Origin: Streptomyces venezuelae
Lineage (GTDB): Bacteria > Actinomycetota > Actinomycetes > Streptomycetales > Streptomycetaceae
DNA: 64,000 nucleotides
Direction: 5' to 3'
Assembly (NCBI RefSeq): GCF_008642295.1
Contig: NZ_CP029190.1
Coordinates: forward strand, 6,059,501 to 6,123,500
The notes under the pieces were generated by a model, which worked only from the letters and a program-made list of their open reading frames with translations, ran no database searches and was not told where the DNA came from. The position numbers were made by a program, and so were the translations under genes. Below are positions 42,166 through 52,862 of the stretch, piece by piece (within the stretch, counting starts at the first letter, position 1; each line of letters opens with the position of its first letter).

Positions 42166-42794
42166 TCGCCTTCGTCAGCGGCCCGGTGGCCGCCCTCGCC
42201 CCCACCACGGCCGTGATCGAGGTCGGAGGAGTGGGCATGGCCGTCCAGTGCACCCCGAACACCATCGCGGGCCTGCGGATCGGCGAGGCCGCCCGCCTGG
42301 CCACCTCCCTGGTGGTCCGGGAGGACTCCCTCACCCTGTACGGCTTCGCGGACGACGACGAACGCCAGGTCTTCGAGCTGCTGCAGACCGCCAGCGGGGT
42401 CGGGCCGCGGCTGGCCCAGGCGATGCTGGGCGTGCACAGCCCGGACGCCCTGCGGCTGGCCGTCTCCACGGGCGACGAGAAGGCCCTGACGGCCGTCCCG
42501 GGGATCGGCAAGAAGGGCGCCCAGAAGCTCCTGCTGGAGCTCAAGGACAAGCTGGGGGCCCCGCTGGGCAGCAGCGGCCTGGTGGGCGCCCAGCGGGCCG
42601 TGGCAACCGGCCCGGCCCCGTGGACCGAGCAGCTCTCCGCCGCGCTGATCGGCCTCGGCTATGCGTCGCGGGAGGCGGAGGACGCGGTCACCGCCGTGAC
42701 CCCGCAGGCGGAGGCGGCCATCGCGGAATCGGGCTCGGCCCCGGTTCCGCAGCTCCTGCGAGCCGCGCTCCAGACCCTGAACCGCGCGAGATAG
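42162..42794 (+). CDS. ruvA: Holliday junction DNA helicase subunit RuvA
   Basis: 210 residues: [27 protein letters not shown]-fold, two helix-hairpin-helix motifs ([33 protein letters not shown]) and the C-terminal RuvB-binding domain ([15 protein letters not shown]). It binds junctions and guides RuvB. Unlike the ruvC-ruvA overlap, ruvB starts 272 bases later, after a copy of the composite repeat. Confidence 0.96.
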   Translation: MIAFVSGPVAALAPTTAVIEVGGVGMAVQCTPNTIAGLRIGEAARLATSLVVREDSLTLYGFADDDERQVFELLQTASGVGPRLAQAMLGVHSPDALRLAVSTGDEKALTAVPGIGKKGAQKLLLELKDKLGAPLGSSGLVGAQRAVATGPAPWTEQLSAALIGLGYASREAEDAVTAVTPQAEAAIAESGSAPVPQLLRAALQTLNRAR

Positions 42795-42809
42795 TCCTGC
42801 GGGGCTTTC

Positions 42810-43001
42810 CCCCACCCCGCCCCTTCTCCCCCAGCTACCGCTGGGAGGTGCCCCCAGAAACCGGGGGCAAGCCCCCGGCCCCCATCCCGGCGCTTCGCGC
42901 CGGTGCGCTCAAGCGCCGCGCGGGCTGCACAGCAGCCCCGCCGGCGTTTGGGGCGCGGGGTCCGGGGCGGAGCCCCGGTTTCGGGAAGGGGCGGGGAGGG
43001 G
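42810..43001. repeat. Composite GC-rich intergenic element (copy 2), between ruvA and ruvB
   Basis: Inverted relative to the copy at 7048-7278. Bases 42810-42866 equal the reverse complement of 7222-7278 (57 of 57) and 42956-43001 matches 7048-7093 (43 of 46). The interior differs in length and sequence. It starts 15 bases after the ruvA stop. The remaining gap to ruvB (43002-43066) shows no gene. Confidence 0.85.
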
Positions 43002-43066
43002 ACATGGCCCCGCGCAGCGGCCCACCCGCCCCGCACACCACCGCACCACAACGAGAAGGCAGAGAC

Positions 43067-44125
43067 GTGAACTGGGACGAGGAAACCACCGCGGACGCGG
43101 AGCGCTTGGTCGGTGCCGTGGCGGACGGTGAGGACACCGCCGTCGAAGCCGCCCTGCGCCCCAAGGACCTCGGCGAGTTCGTCGGCCAGGAGAAGGTCCG
43201 GCAGCAGCTGGACCTGGTCCTGAAGGCGGCCCGCCAGCGCGGCGCCACCGCCGACCACGTCCTGCTCTCCGGCGCCCCCGGCCTCGGCAAGACCACCCTC
43301 TCGATGATCATCGCGGCCGAGATGGGCGCGCCCATCCGGATCACCTCCGGCCCCGCCATCCAGCACGCCGGCGACCTCGCCGCGATCCTCTCCTCCCTCC
43401 AGGAGGGCGAGGTGCTCTTCCTCGACGAGATCCACCGGATGTCCCGGCCCGCCGAGGAAATGCTCTACATGGCCATGGAGGACTTCCGGGTCGACGTGAT
43501 CGTCGGCAAGGGGCCCGGCGCCACCGCGATCCCGCTGGAACTGCCGCCGTTCACCCTGGTCGGCGCCACCACCAGGGCCGGCCTGCTGCCGCCGCCGCTC
43601 CGCGACCGCTTCGGCTTCACCGGGCACATGGAGTTCTACGCCCCCGAGGAGCTGGAACGGGTGGTCCACCGCTCCGCCCGGCTCCTCGACGTGGAGATCG
43701 ACCCCGCCGGCGCCGCCGAGATCGCCGGCCGCTCCCGCGGCACCCCGCGCATCGCCAACCGGCTGCTGCGCCGCGTCCGCGACTACGCCCAGGTCAAGGC
43801 GGACGGCGTGATCACCCGTGCGGTGGCTTCCACCGCCCTCCAGGTGTACGAGGTGGACGCCCGCGGACTGGACCGGCTGGACCGGGCGGTGCTGGAGGCC
43901 CTGCTCAAGCTGTTCGGCGGCGGGCCCGTGGGCCTGTCCACCCTCGCGGTGGCGGTGGGGGAGGAGCGCGAGACCGTCGAGGAGGTCGCCGAGCCGTTCC
44001 TGGTCCGCGAGGGACTGCTCGCCCGGACCCCCCGGGGGCGGGTCGCAACCCCTGCGGCCTGGGCACATCTGGGACTCGTACCGCCCGCGTCGCAGACCGG
44101 ACAACCAGGGCTCTTCGGGGCCTGA
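43067..44125 (+). CDS. ruvB: Holliday junction branch migration ATPase RuvB
   Basis: 352 residues, GTG start after GAGAAGG. AAA+ motor: Walker A APGLGKTT, Walker [10 protein letters not shown], sensor I VGATTRAG, sensor [17 protein letters not shown], and the winged helix at the end. It drives branch migration with RuvA. Confidence 0.97.
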   Translation: MNWDEETTADAERLVGAVADGEDTAVEAALRPKDLGEFVGQEKVRQQLDLVLKAARQRGATADHVLLSGAPGLGKTTLSMIIAAEMGAPIRITSGPAIQHAGDLAAILSSLQEGEVLFLDEIHRMSRPAEEMLYMAMEDFRVDVIVGKGPGATAIPLELPPFTLVGATTRAGLLPPPLRDRFGFTGHMEFYAPEELERVVHRSARLLDVEIDPAGAAEIAGRSRGTPRIANRLLRRVRDYAQVKADGVITRAVASTALQVYEVDARGLDRLDRAVLEALLKLFGGGPVGLSTLAVAVGEERETVEEVAEPFLVREGLLARTPRGRVATPAAWAHLGLVPPASQTGQPGLFGA

Positions 44126-44172
44126 CGGCGCGGAGGATCGCCCCCTGTGGAACTGCGGTGACATGCTGGGCG

Positions 44173-44202
44173 TTGTTCCATCGGTGCGGACTCGCCTAGA
44201 CT
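44173..44202 (+). promoter_or_regulatory. Promoter of yajC-secD-secF
   Basis: TTGTTC (44173-44178), 18 bases, TAGACT (44197-44202): a good match to the HrdB-type consensus, 87 bases before the yajC start. Confidence 0.6.
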
Positions 44203-44289
44203 CCGCCGATGCCGACTGTGCAGGTCGGCATGCCCACCCCCGTAGAAAAGGCCGCCCTCCAGTGCGGTCGTGCGAAGGATCTTCGTCTC

Positions 44290-44745
44290 GTGAACCTCGT
44301 GACCTTCCTCCCGTTCATCGTGCTCATCGGGGCGATGTTCCTGATGACCCGCTCTGCGAAGAAGAAGCAGCAGGCGGCTGTCCAGATGCGCGAACAGATG
44401 ACGCCCGGCACCGGCGTCCGCACCATCGGCGGCATGTACGCCACGGTCAAGGAGATCGGCGACGACACCGTCACCCTCGAGGTGGCCCCCGGTGTCCATG
44501 CCATCTACGCGAAGAACGCCATCGGCGCCGTGCTCGAGGACGAGGAGTACAACCGCATCGTCCACGGAACGACCGATGATCTGACCATCGACACGCCGGT
44601 CGTCCCGGATGATGCCTCCTCGCTGATCGAATCGGCCGAGGACAAGGCCGCGGACGAGGCCGAGGCCAAGAAGCTGGACCTGGGTAAGAAGGACGAGCCC
44701 AAGGACGCCGAACCGAAGACCGACGGCGAGGGCGGCGCCAAGTAG
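44290..44745 (+). CDS. yajC: Preprotein translocase subunit YajC
   Basis: 151 residues from GTG 44290 (upstream in-frame ATGs give a longer, less typical start). One membrane helix (FLPFIVLIGAMFLMTRSAKKKQQ) followed by the YajC domain (MTPGTGVRTIGGMYATVKEIGDDTVTLEVAPGV) and a long acidic Lys/Glu/Asp tail. It is part of the SecDF-YajC accessory complex and is followed by secD. Confidence 0.92.
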   Translation: MNLVTFLPFIVLIGAMFLMTRSAKKKQQAAVQMREQMTPGTGVRTIGGMYATVKEIGDDTVTLEVAPGVHAIYAKNAIGAVLEDEEYNRIVHGTTDDLTIDTPVVPDDASSLIESAEDKAADEAEAKKLDLGKKDEPKDAEPKTDGEGGAK

Positions 44746-44756
44746 CGCACACCGTC

Positions 44757-44795
44757 GGGGACCGGCCGCGCCCGACCGGCGACGGCACGGTCCCC
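44757..44795. terminator. Weak stem-loop between yajC and secD
   Basis: Arms GGGGACCG (44757-44764) and CGGTCCCC (44788-44795) with a 23-base loop. It might reduce read-through between yajC and secD, whose gap is 155 bases. Confidence 0.35.
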
Positions 44796-44900
44796 GTCAG
44801 TGACCCGTTTCTGCGGGGGGCAGGGGTCCCCACCACACATTTCGTGGCCGTCCGAGCGCCGACCTGAGCGCCGGACGGTTGGACAGGGAGATACGACAAG

Positions 44901-46721
44901 GTGGCAGCACCGAAGAAGGGCCGGCGGCCCACGGGGGCTCAGGGGAGGCCGGGGCGCGCCCTGGCCATCATCCTGATCGCGATGGTGGCGCTCACCGCGG
45001 GGATGTTCATCTCCAAGCAGACGACTCCCCGGCTGGGCATCGACCTCGCCGGTGGTACGAGCATCACGCTGAAGGCGAAGAACGAGCCCGGCAAGCCGAA
45101 CGCGATCAACGAGACCAACATGAACACGGCGGTCGGGATCATCGAGCGCCGTGTCAACGGTCTCGGTGTCTCGGAGGCCGAGGTCCAGACGCAGGGCCGC
45201 GACCACATCATCGTGAACATCCCCAAGGGGACGAACGAGAAGCAGGCTCGCGCACAGGTCGGTACGACCGCCCAGCTGTACTTCCGCCCCGTCCTGGCCT
45301 ACCAGGACGCCGCCGCGGCCCCCGAGCCGACGCCGTCGGCGAACCCCTCCGGTGCCCCGAGCGGCGCCCCGAGCCCGTCGGCCAGTGCCTCCGGCACCCC
45401 GAAGGCCGGAGACAACAAGGGCGGCAAGGCCAGCCCGTCCGCCACCCCGTCGTCCAGCGCCACTTCGCAGGGCCGCGCCATCGGTGAGGCCCTCAAGGCC
45501 ACCGGCAGCCCCTCGCCGAACCCCTCGGCGAGCCAGTCGAAGAAGGCAGACGACAAGGCGACCACCCCGGCCCCGACCCCGTCGACCGACCCTGCCGTCG
45601 CCGACATCCAGGCCAAGTTCGCCGCGCTCGACTGCTCCAAGGAAGAGCAGCGCGCCACCGCCGGCAAGAACGCCAAGCCGGGCGACACCATCGTCGCCTG
45701 CGGCCAGCGCGAGAAGGGCGAGAACGCGCCCTGGGGCAAGTGGATCCTGGGCCCCGCCGGAGTCGAGGGCAAGGACGTCAAGACCGCCAAGGGCGTCATC
45801 GATCCGCAGACCGGCATGTGGATCGTGACCATGGAGTTCAACGGCAAGGGCTCGGACGACTTCGCCAAGGTCACCGGCCAGCTGGCCGCCCAGCAGCCGC
45901 CGATGAACCAGTTCGCCATCGTGCTCGACGGCGAGGTCATCTCCGACCCCTCCGTCAGCTCCGCGATCACCGGCGGCAACGCCCAGATCTCCGGCGGCTT
46001 CAACCAGCAGTCCGCCCAGGACCTGGGCAACATGCTCTCCTACGGCGCCCTGCCGCTGTCCTTCCAGGAGGACAGCGTCACCACCGTGACCGCCGCGCTC
46101 GGCGGCGAGCAGCTGAAGGCCGGTCTCATCTCCGGCGCCATCGGCCTCGCCCTCGTCGTGCTCTACCTGGTGGTCTACTACCGCGGCCTGGCGCTCCTCG
46201 CCGTTGTCTCGCTGCTGGTCTCCGCGATCCTCACCTACACGATCATGGCGCTGCTCGGAAAGGGCATCGGGTTCGCGCTGAACCTGCCCGCCGTCTGTGG
46301 TGCGATCGTGGCCATCGGCATCACAGCGGACTCGTTCATCGTGTACTTCGAACGCATCCGCGACGAGATCCGCGAGGGCCGCACCCTCAAGCCCGCGGTG
46401 GAGCGTGCCTGGCCGCGTGCCCGGCGCACCATCCTGGTGTCCGACTTCGTGTCCTTCCTGGCCGCGGCGGTGCTCTTCATCGTCACCGTCGGCAAGGTGC
46501 AGGGCTTCGCCTTCACCCTGGGTCTGACCACCCTGCTCGACGTGGTCGTGGTGTTCCTCTTCACCAAGCCGGTCATGACCCTGCTGGCGCGTACCAAGTT
46601 CTTCGCCAGCGGGCACCCGTGGTCCGGGCTGGACCCGAAGCGGCTCGGCGCCAAGCCGCCGCTGCGCCGGTCCCGCCGCCCCGCCGCCACCTCCGCCCCC
46701 GTCGACGTAAAGGAGGCGTGA
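44901..46721 (+). CDS. secD: Protein translocase subunit SecD
   Basis: 606 residues, GTG start. N-terminal membrane helix, first periplasmic part (GIDLAGGTSITL), an extracytoplasmic Pro/Ser/Ala/Thr-rich insert of about 90 residues (roughly 150-235, e.g. PTPSANPSGAPSGAPSPSAS), the P1 head with FAIVLDGEVISDPSVSSAITGGNAQISG, and the C-terminal five-helix RND domain. With SecF it uses the proton gradient to help pull secreted proteins through SecYEG. The secD stop is 1 base from the secF start. Confidence 0.95.
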   Translation: MAAPKKGRRPTGAQGRPGRALAIILIAMVALTAGMFISKQTTPRLGIDLAGGTSITLKAKNEPGKPNAINETNMNTAVGIIERRVNGLGVSEAEVQTQGRDHIIVNIPKGTNEKQARAQVGTTAQLYFRPVLAYQDAAAAPEPTPSANPSGAPSGAPSPSASASGTPKAGDNKGGKASPSATPSSSATSQGRAIGEALKATGSPSPNPSASQSKKADDKATTPAPTPSTDPAVADIQAKFAALDCSKEEQRATAGKNAKPGDTIVACGQREKGENAPWGKWILGPAGVEGKDVKTAKGVIDPQTGMWIVTMEFNGKGSDDFAKVTGQLAAQQPPMNQFAIVLDGEVISDPSVSSAITGGNAQISGGFNQQSAQDLGNMLSYGALPLSFQEDSVTTVTAALGGEQLKAGLISGAIGLALVVLYLVVYYRGLALLAVVSLLVSAILTYTIMALLGKGIGFALNLPAVCGAIVAIGITADSFIVYFERIRDEIREGRTLKPAVERAWPRARRTILVSDFVSFLAAAVLFIVTVGKVQGFAFTLGLTTLLDVVVVFLFTKPVMTLLARTKFFASGHPWSGLDPKRLGAKPPLRRSRRPAATSAPVDVKEA

Positions 46722-46722
46722 G

Positions 46723-47802
46723 ATGTCGAAGCTGGGAGATCTCGGCGCCAAGCTGTACCGCGGTGAGGTCGGGTACGACTTCGTCGGAAAGCGCTTCGTC
46801 TGGTACGGCGTTTCCATCCTGATCACCATCACGGCGATCGTGGCCCTGGCCGTTCAGGGCCTCAACATGGGCATCGAGTTCAAGGGCGGTGCCGTCTTCA
46901 CCACCCCGAAGACGGCCGTCTCGGTGGCCCACGCCACCGAGGAGGCCGAGAAGGCCTCCGGCCATGACGCGATCGTCCAGGAGCTCGGCACCGGCGGCCT
47001 GCGGATCCAGATCTCCGGTCTGGACACCGATGCCGCGGCCGATGTGAAGAAGAAGCTCGCGGGCGAGCTCAAGGTGGCCGAGAAGGACATCAACGCGGAC
47101 CTGGTCGGCCCCAGCTGGGGCGAGCAGATCGCGAACAAGGCCTGGACCGGCCTCGGCGTGTTCATGGTCCTCGTGGTGATCTACCTGGCCATCGCCTTCG
47201 AGTGGCGGATGGCCGTGGCGGCGCTGATCGCGCTGATCCACGACCTCACCATCACCGTCGGCATCTACGCGCTGGTCGGTTTCGAGGTCACCCCGGGTAC
47301 CGTCATCGGTCTGCTGACCATCCTCGGTTACTCCCTCTACGACACCGTCGTCGTCTTCGACGGTCTGAAGGAGTCCACCAAGGACATCACCAAGCAGACC
47401 CGCTCCACCTACAGCGAGCTCGCCAACAAGAGCGTCAACGGCACCCTGGTCCGCTCCATCAACACCACGGTGGTGGCCCTCCTCCCGGTCGCCGCGCTGC
47501 TGTTCATCGGCGGCGGCTTCCTGGGCGCGGGCATGCTGAACGACATCTCGCTGTCGCTGTTCGTCGGCCTCGCGGCCGGTGCGTACTCCTCGATCTTCAT
47601 CGCGACCCCGCTGGTCGTGGACCTCAAGGAGCGCGAGCCGGCCATGAAGGCCCTGAAGAAGCGGGTGCTCGCCAAGCGGGCCGCCGCCGCGGCGAAGGGC
47701 CAGAGCGCGGACGCCGAGGACACGGACACCGACGAGGCCGAGAACACGGCCGAGGTCGTGTCCCAGGGCCGGGCCGGCCGGGCGACGGGACGCCGCCGGT
47801 GA
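46723..47802 (+). CDS. secF: Protein translocase subunit SecF
   Basis: 359 residues. An ideal ribosome site, AAGGAGG, lies within the last codons of secD at 46710-46716. Pattern: first helix (VSILITITAIVALAVQGLNMGIEFKGG), periplasmic domain, five membrane helices with GYSLYDTVVVFDGLKE and RSINTTVVALLPVAALLF. C-terminal Lys/Ala/Asp-rich tail. Stop overlaps apt by 4 bases. Confidence 0.96.
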   Translation: MSKLGDLGAKLYRGEVGYDFVGKRFVWYGVSILITITAIVALAVQGLNMGIEFKGGAVFTTPKTAVSVAHATEEAEKASGHDAIVQELGTGGLRIQISGLDTDAAADVKKKLAGELKVAEKDINADLVGPSWGEQIANKAWTGLGVFMVLVVIYLAIAFEWRMAVAALIALIHDLTITVGIYALVGFEVTPGTVIGLLTILGYSLYDTVVVFDGLKESTKDITKQTRSTYSELANKSVNGTLVRSINTTVVALLPVAALLFIGGGFLGAGMLNDISLSLFVGLAAGAYSSIFIATPLVVDLKEREPAMKALKKRVLAKRAAAAAKGQSADAEDTDTDEAENTAEVVSQGRAGRATGRRR

Positions 47803-48350
47803 CCGCGCTCGCCGACGAGACCCGGGAGCTGCTGCTCAGCCGGATCACGGATGTCGCGGACTACCCCAAGCCGGGCGTGATGTTCAAGGACATCACCCCG
47901 CTGCTGGCGGACCCGCAGGCCTTCGCCGCGCTGACCGACGCCCTGGTGGAGATCGCCACCGGCTGCGGGGCCACGAAGATCGTGGGCCTGGAGGCCCGCG
48001 GCTTCATCCTGGCCGCTCCGGTGGCCGTCCGGGCGGGCATCGGCTTCGTGCCGGTCCGCAAGGCGGGCAAGCTGCCGGGGGCCACCCTGGCCCAGTCGTA
48101 CGAGCTGGAGTACGGCACCGCGGAGATCGAGATCCACGCGGAGGCGCTGACCGCCGAGGACCGGGTCCTGGTCGTGGACGACGTCCTGGCCACCGGCGGC
48201 ACCGCCGAGGCCTCGCTGGAGCTGATCCGGCGGGCGGGTGCACAGGTCGCCGGGCTCGCCGTCCTGATGGAGCTGTCCTTCCTGCCGGGCCGCGCCCGGC
48301 TGGAGCCGGCCCTGGCCGGTGCCCCGCTGGACGCGCTGCTCGTGGTCTGA
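47799..48350 (+). CDS. apt: Adenine phosphoribosyltransferase
   Basis: 183 residues, GTG start overlapping the secF stop. PRPP-binding motif VLVVDDVLATGGTA, plus ITPLLADP and GLEARGFILAAPVA. It salvages adenine to AMP. The gene sits with secDF and relA in many actinobacteria. Confidence 0.95.
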   Translation: MTALADETRELLLSRITDVADYPKPGVMFKDITPLLADPQAFAALTDALVEIATGCGATKIVGLEARGFILAAPVAVRAGIGFVPVRKAGKLPGATLAQSYELEYGTAEIEIHAEALTAEDRVLVVDDVLATGGTAEASLELIRRAGAQVAGLAVLMELSFLPGRARLEPALAGAPLDALLVV

Positions 48351-48396
48351 CGGCACGGACAACCGGTACGACCGGCACGACGACCGGTACGGCCGA

Positions 48397-48439
48397 CCGG
48401 AGCGGCGGGCACCCCGAACGGGGGTGCCCGCCGCTCCGG
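48397..48439. terminator. Terminator after apt
   Basis: Perfect 19-bp stem CCGGAGCGGCGGGCACCCC and its complement with loop GAACG, starting 47 bases after the apt stop. A second GC-rich stem follows. The gap to relA (48351-48639) holds no gene. Confidence 0.85.
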
Positions 48440-48639
48440 CGTTCCCGCCGGGGCTCCCGCGGGCCCGGGCGGAAACGCCGGAGCGGCGGCAGGGCCGTGC
48501 TCCGCCCCGGGGCGGCCGTCCGTACCGCAGCCGGGCGAACGCCATACGGCCAGGCTCGCTACCATGGGTTATCCGGACCTGACCGGGGGCCCCGGATCCT
48601 CCCCGCCCCCCGTCCGGGGGTACCGCCAGAGGAGCGCAC

Positions 48640-51066
<2,427 letters not shown>

Positions 51067-51103
51067 CGCCGTGACCCTCGCCTGACGCGCCCCGGGGGAG
51101 TGT

Positions 51104-52426
51104 GTGGCCGAGTACGACCTGTTTCCGCGAGCACTCAGTGAGCGGTACGACCCGTTGCGGGTGCTCGGCCGCGGCGGCATGGGATCGGTCTTCGAAGCCG
51201 AGGACCGCAACCTGCGCCGACGGGTGGCCATCAAGGTGCTGTCCGAGGGCGCCGACCTGCTCAGGAACGGCGACCGGTTCCAGGCCGAGGCATGGGCGCT
51301 GGCCCGCATCAGCCACCCGTCGGTGGTGGCCGTGCACGACGCGGGCTTCGCCGACTCCGCCCCCTACCTGGTGATGGAGCTCCTCGACGGCTCCGACCTC
51401 TCGGACCTGGTTGCCGGACAGCTCCCGCTGCCGGCGCCGACGGCCATGCGGATCGCCCACGAGGTGCTCAGCGGCCTCCAGGCCGCGCACGAGCAGGACG
51501 TGATGCACCGCGATGTGAAACCCGCGAACGTCCGGGTCACCGAGCGGGGCCGGGTGGTGCTCTACGACTTCGGGCTGGCGCGGATCGCCGAGGAGCGCGC
51601 GATCACGGCGCCCGGCGACCTGCTGGGCACGCCCCGGTACATGGCCCCGGAGCGGATCCGGGGCCTGCCGCCCCTGCCGACCACGGACGTGTACGGCGTC
51701 GGGGCCTGCCTGCACGTGATGCTCACCGGCCGGCAGCCCTTCGGTGAGGCCCTGGATGTCGGGGTGCTGGTCCTGCGGGCCGCCGAGGGGCTGCCGCCGC
51801 TCGGCGCCCAGGCGCCGACGCTGCCGCCCGGCCTGGTGGCCGCGGTGGACGCGCTCTGCGCGAGGGACCCGGCCGACCGCCCGCAGACGGCGGCCGAGGC
51901 AGCCGCCCTGGTGCTGCCCTGGGCCGGTGAACCGCTCGCGCTCACGGGCCCGTTCACCCAGCGGACCATGGCCCTGGGATCCCGGGCGCCCGCCCGCGAC
52001 CCGCTGGTGCCCGCGCCGCCCGTCGGGTTACCGGGCCTGCGTACCGCACCCAGCCCCGAGTACGACTGGGTCACCGTGGACGTCGGACGGACCGGGGACG
52101 GCCCCGAGAGCCCCGAGCTGCCGGTCCTCAGCGAGTCCACCACCAGCCTCTTCCGCAGCCGGCTGACCGACCGGACCGCCACCGCCCGGCAGCGCGAGGC
52201 CGTCGCGCTGGCCCTGCGCGGATCGTTCCGGGAAGCCTCGGAGATGCTGGCCGGAGTTCTGCCCTTCTGCCAGGAGAGCCTCGGCGCGGCCCATCCGACC
52301 ACCCTCGCCTGCCAGTTCTGGCAGGCCGTCTGCCTGGCCCGGCTCGGTGCTGCCCGGCCCGCGCTGGAACTGTTCTCCCACGTCACCACACACACCGGCC
52401 CGGGGAGGGACACCACCGATGCGTGA
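51104..52426 (+). CDS. Ser/Thr protein kinase with C-terminal TPR-like tail (caspase cassette, gene 1)
   Basis: 440 residues, GTG start after GGGGGAG. Complete kinase domain (about 14-265): LGRGGMGSVFEAE, Lys44 in VAIK, MHRDVKPAN (Asp137), DFG (155-157), APE. No membrane helix, so cytoplasmic. After a Pro-rich linker the C-terminus (about 365-430) looks like a TPR (SFREASEMLAGVLPFCQESLGAAHPTTLACQF). It overlaps the next gene by 8 bases. The kinase probably controls the downstream caspase-like protein, as inferred only from coupling. Confidence 0.88.
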   Translation: MAEYDLFPRALSERYDPLRVLGRGGMGSVFEAEDRNLRRRVAIKVLSEGADLLRNGDRFQAEAWALARISHPSVVAVHDAGFADSAPYLVMELLDGSDLSDLVAGQLPLPAPTAMRIAHEVLSGLQAAHEQDVMHRDVKPANVRVTERGRVVLYDFGLARIAEERAITAPGDLLGTPRYMAPERIRGLPPLPTTDVYGVGACLHVMLTGRQPFGEALDVGVLVLRAAEGLPPLGAQAPTLPPGLVAAVDALCARDPADRPQTAAEAAALVLPWAGEPLALTGPFTQRTMALGSRAPARDPLVPAPPVGLPGLRTAPSPEYDWVTVDVGRTGDGPESPELPVLSESTTSLFRSRLTDRTATARQREAVALALRGSFREASEMLAGVLPFCQESLGAAHPTTLACQFWQAVCLARLGAARPALELFSHVTTHTGPGRDTTDA

Positions 52427-52862
52427 GTTCGAGTTACGAGTCGACGACGGGACCGCCGGCCGGGCCGGCCGACCGCCCGAGGACGACCTGCGGTCGCTGC
52501 TGCACTGGCTGAACGAGGACGACGGGGTACGCCGGGAGACCAGAGGCCGCGTCGGTGGCGACGGCCCGCCCCTCCCCGGCCACCTGGGCACGGGCCTGGA
52601 CCTGCTGCAACTCGCCGTCGGCAGCGGCCTGTCCACCGGGTCCCTGGTCTTCGCCGTCCTCCAGTGGCAGGCATCCCGCCGCCGCCCGCCCGTGCTCACC
52701 GTGCGACGGGGTGCGTACGAGGTCAGGCTCACCGGAGCCGAGGCCACCGATCCGGAAGCCCTGCGACGTATCGTCGCCGCCCTGGAGACGGACGGCCCGG
52801 CCGGGACCGACGGCCCGGCCTGGACCGACCGGCCGGACGGGAACGATGACCGGACTGCCTGA
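52419..52862 (+). CDS. EACC1-like small protein (effector-associated constant component) (gene 2)
   Basis: 147 residues; the ATG follows GGGGAGG. It begins with a beta strand (FELRVDDGT), then LRSLLHWLNEDDGVR, a hydrophobic helix (LDLLQLAVGSGLSTGSLVFAVLQWQ), and VLTVRRGAYEVRLTG with a final helix LRRIVAALE. This pattern and its place between a kinase and a caspase match the EACC1 family known from comparative genomics of bacterial conflict systems, where the protein accompanies varied effectors. The tail is low-complexity (GPAGTDGPAWTD). Identification is by pattern. Confidence 0.72.
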   Translation: MREFELRVDDGTAGRAGRPPEDDLRSLLHWLNEDDGVRRETRGRVGGDGPPLPGHLGTGLDLLQLAVGSGLSTGSLVFAVLQWQASRRRPPVLTVRRGAYEVRLTGAEATDPEALRRIVAALETDGPAGTDGPAWTDRPDGNDDRTA

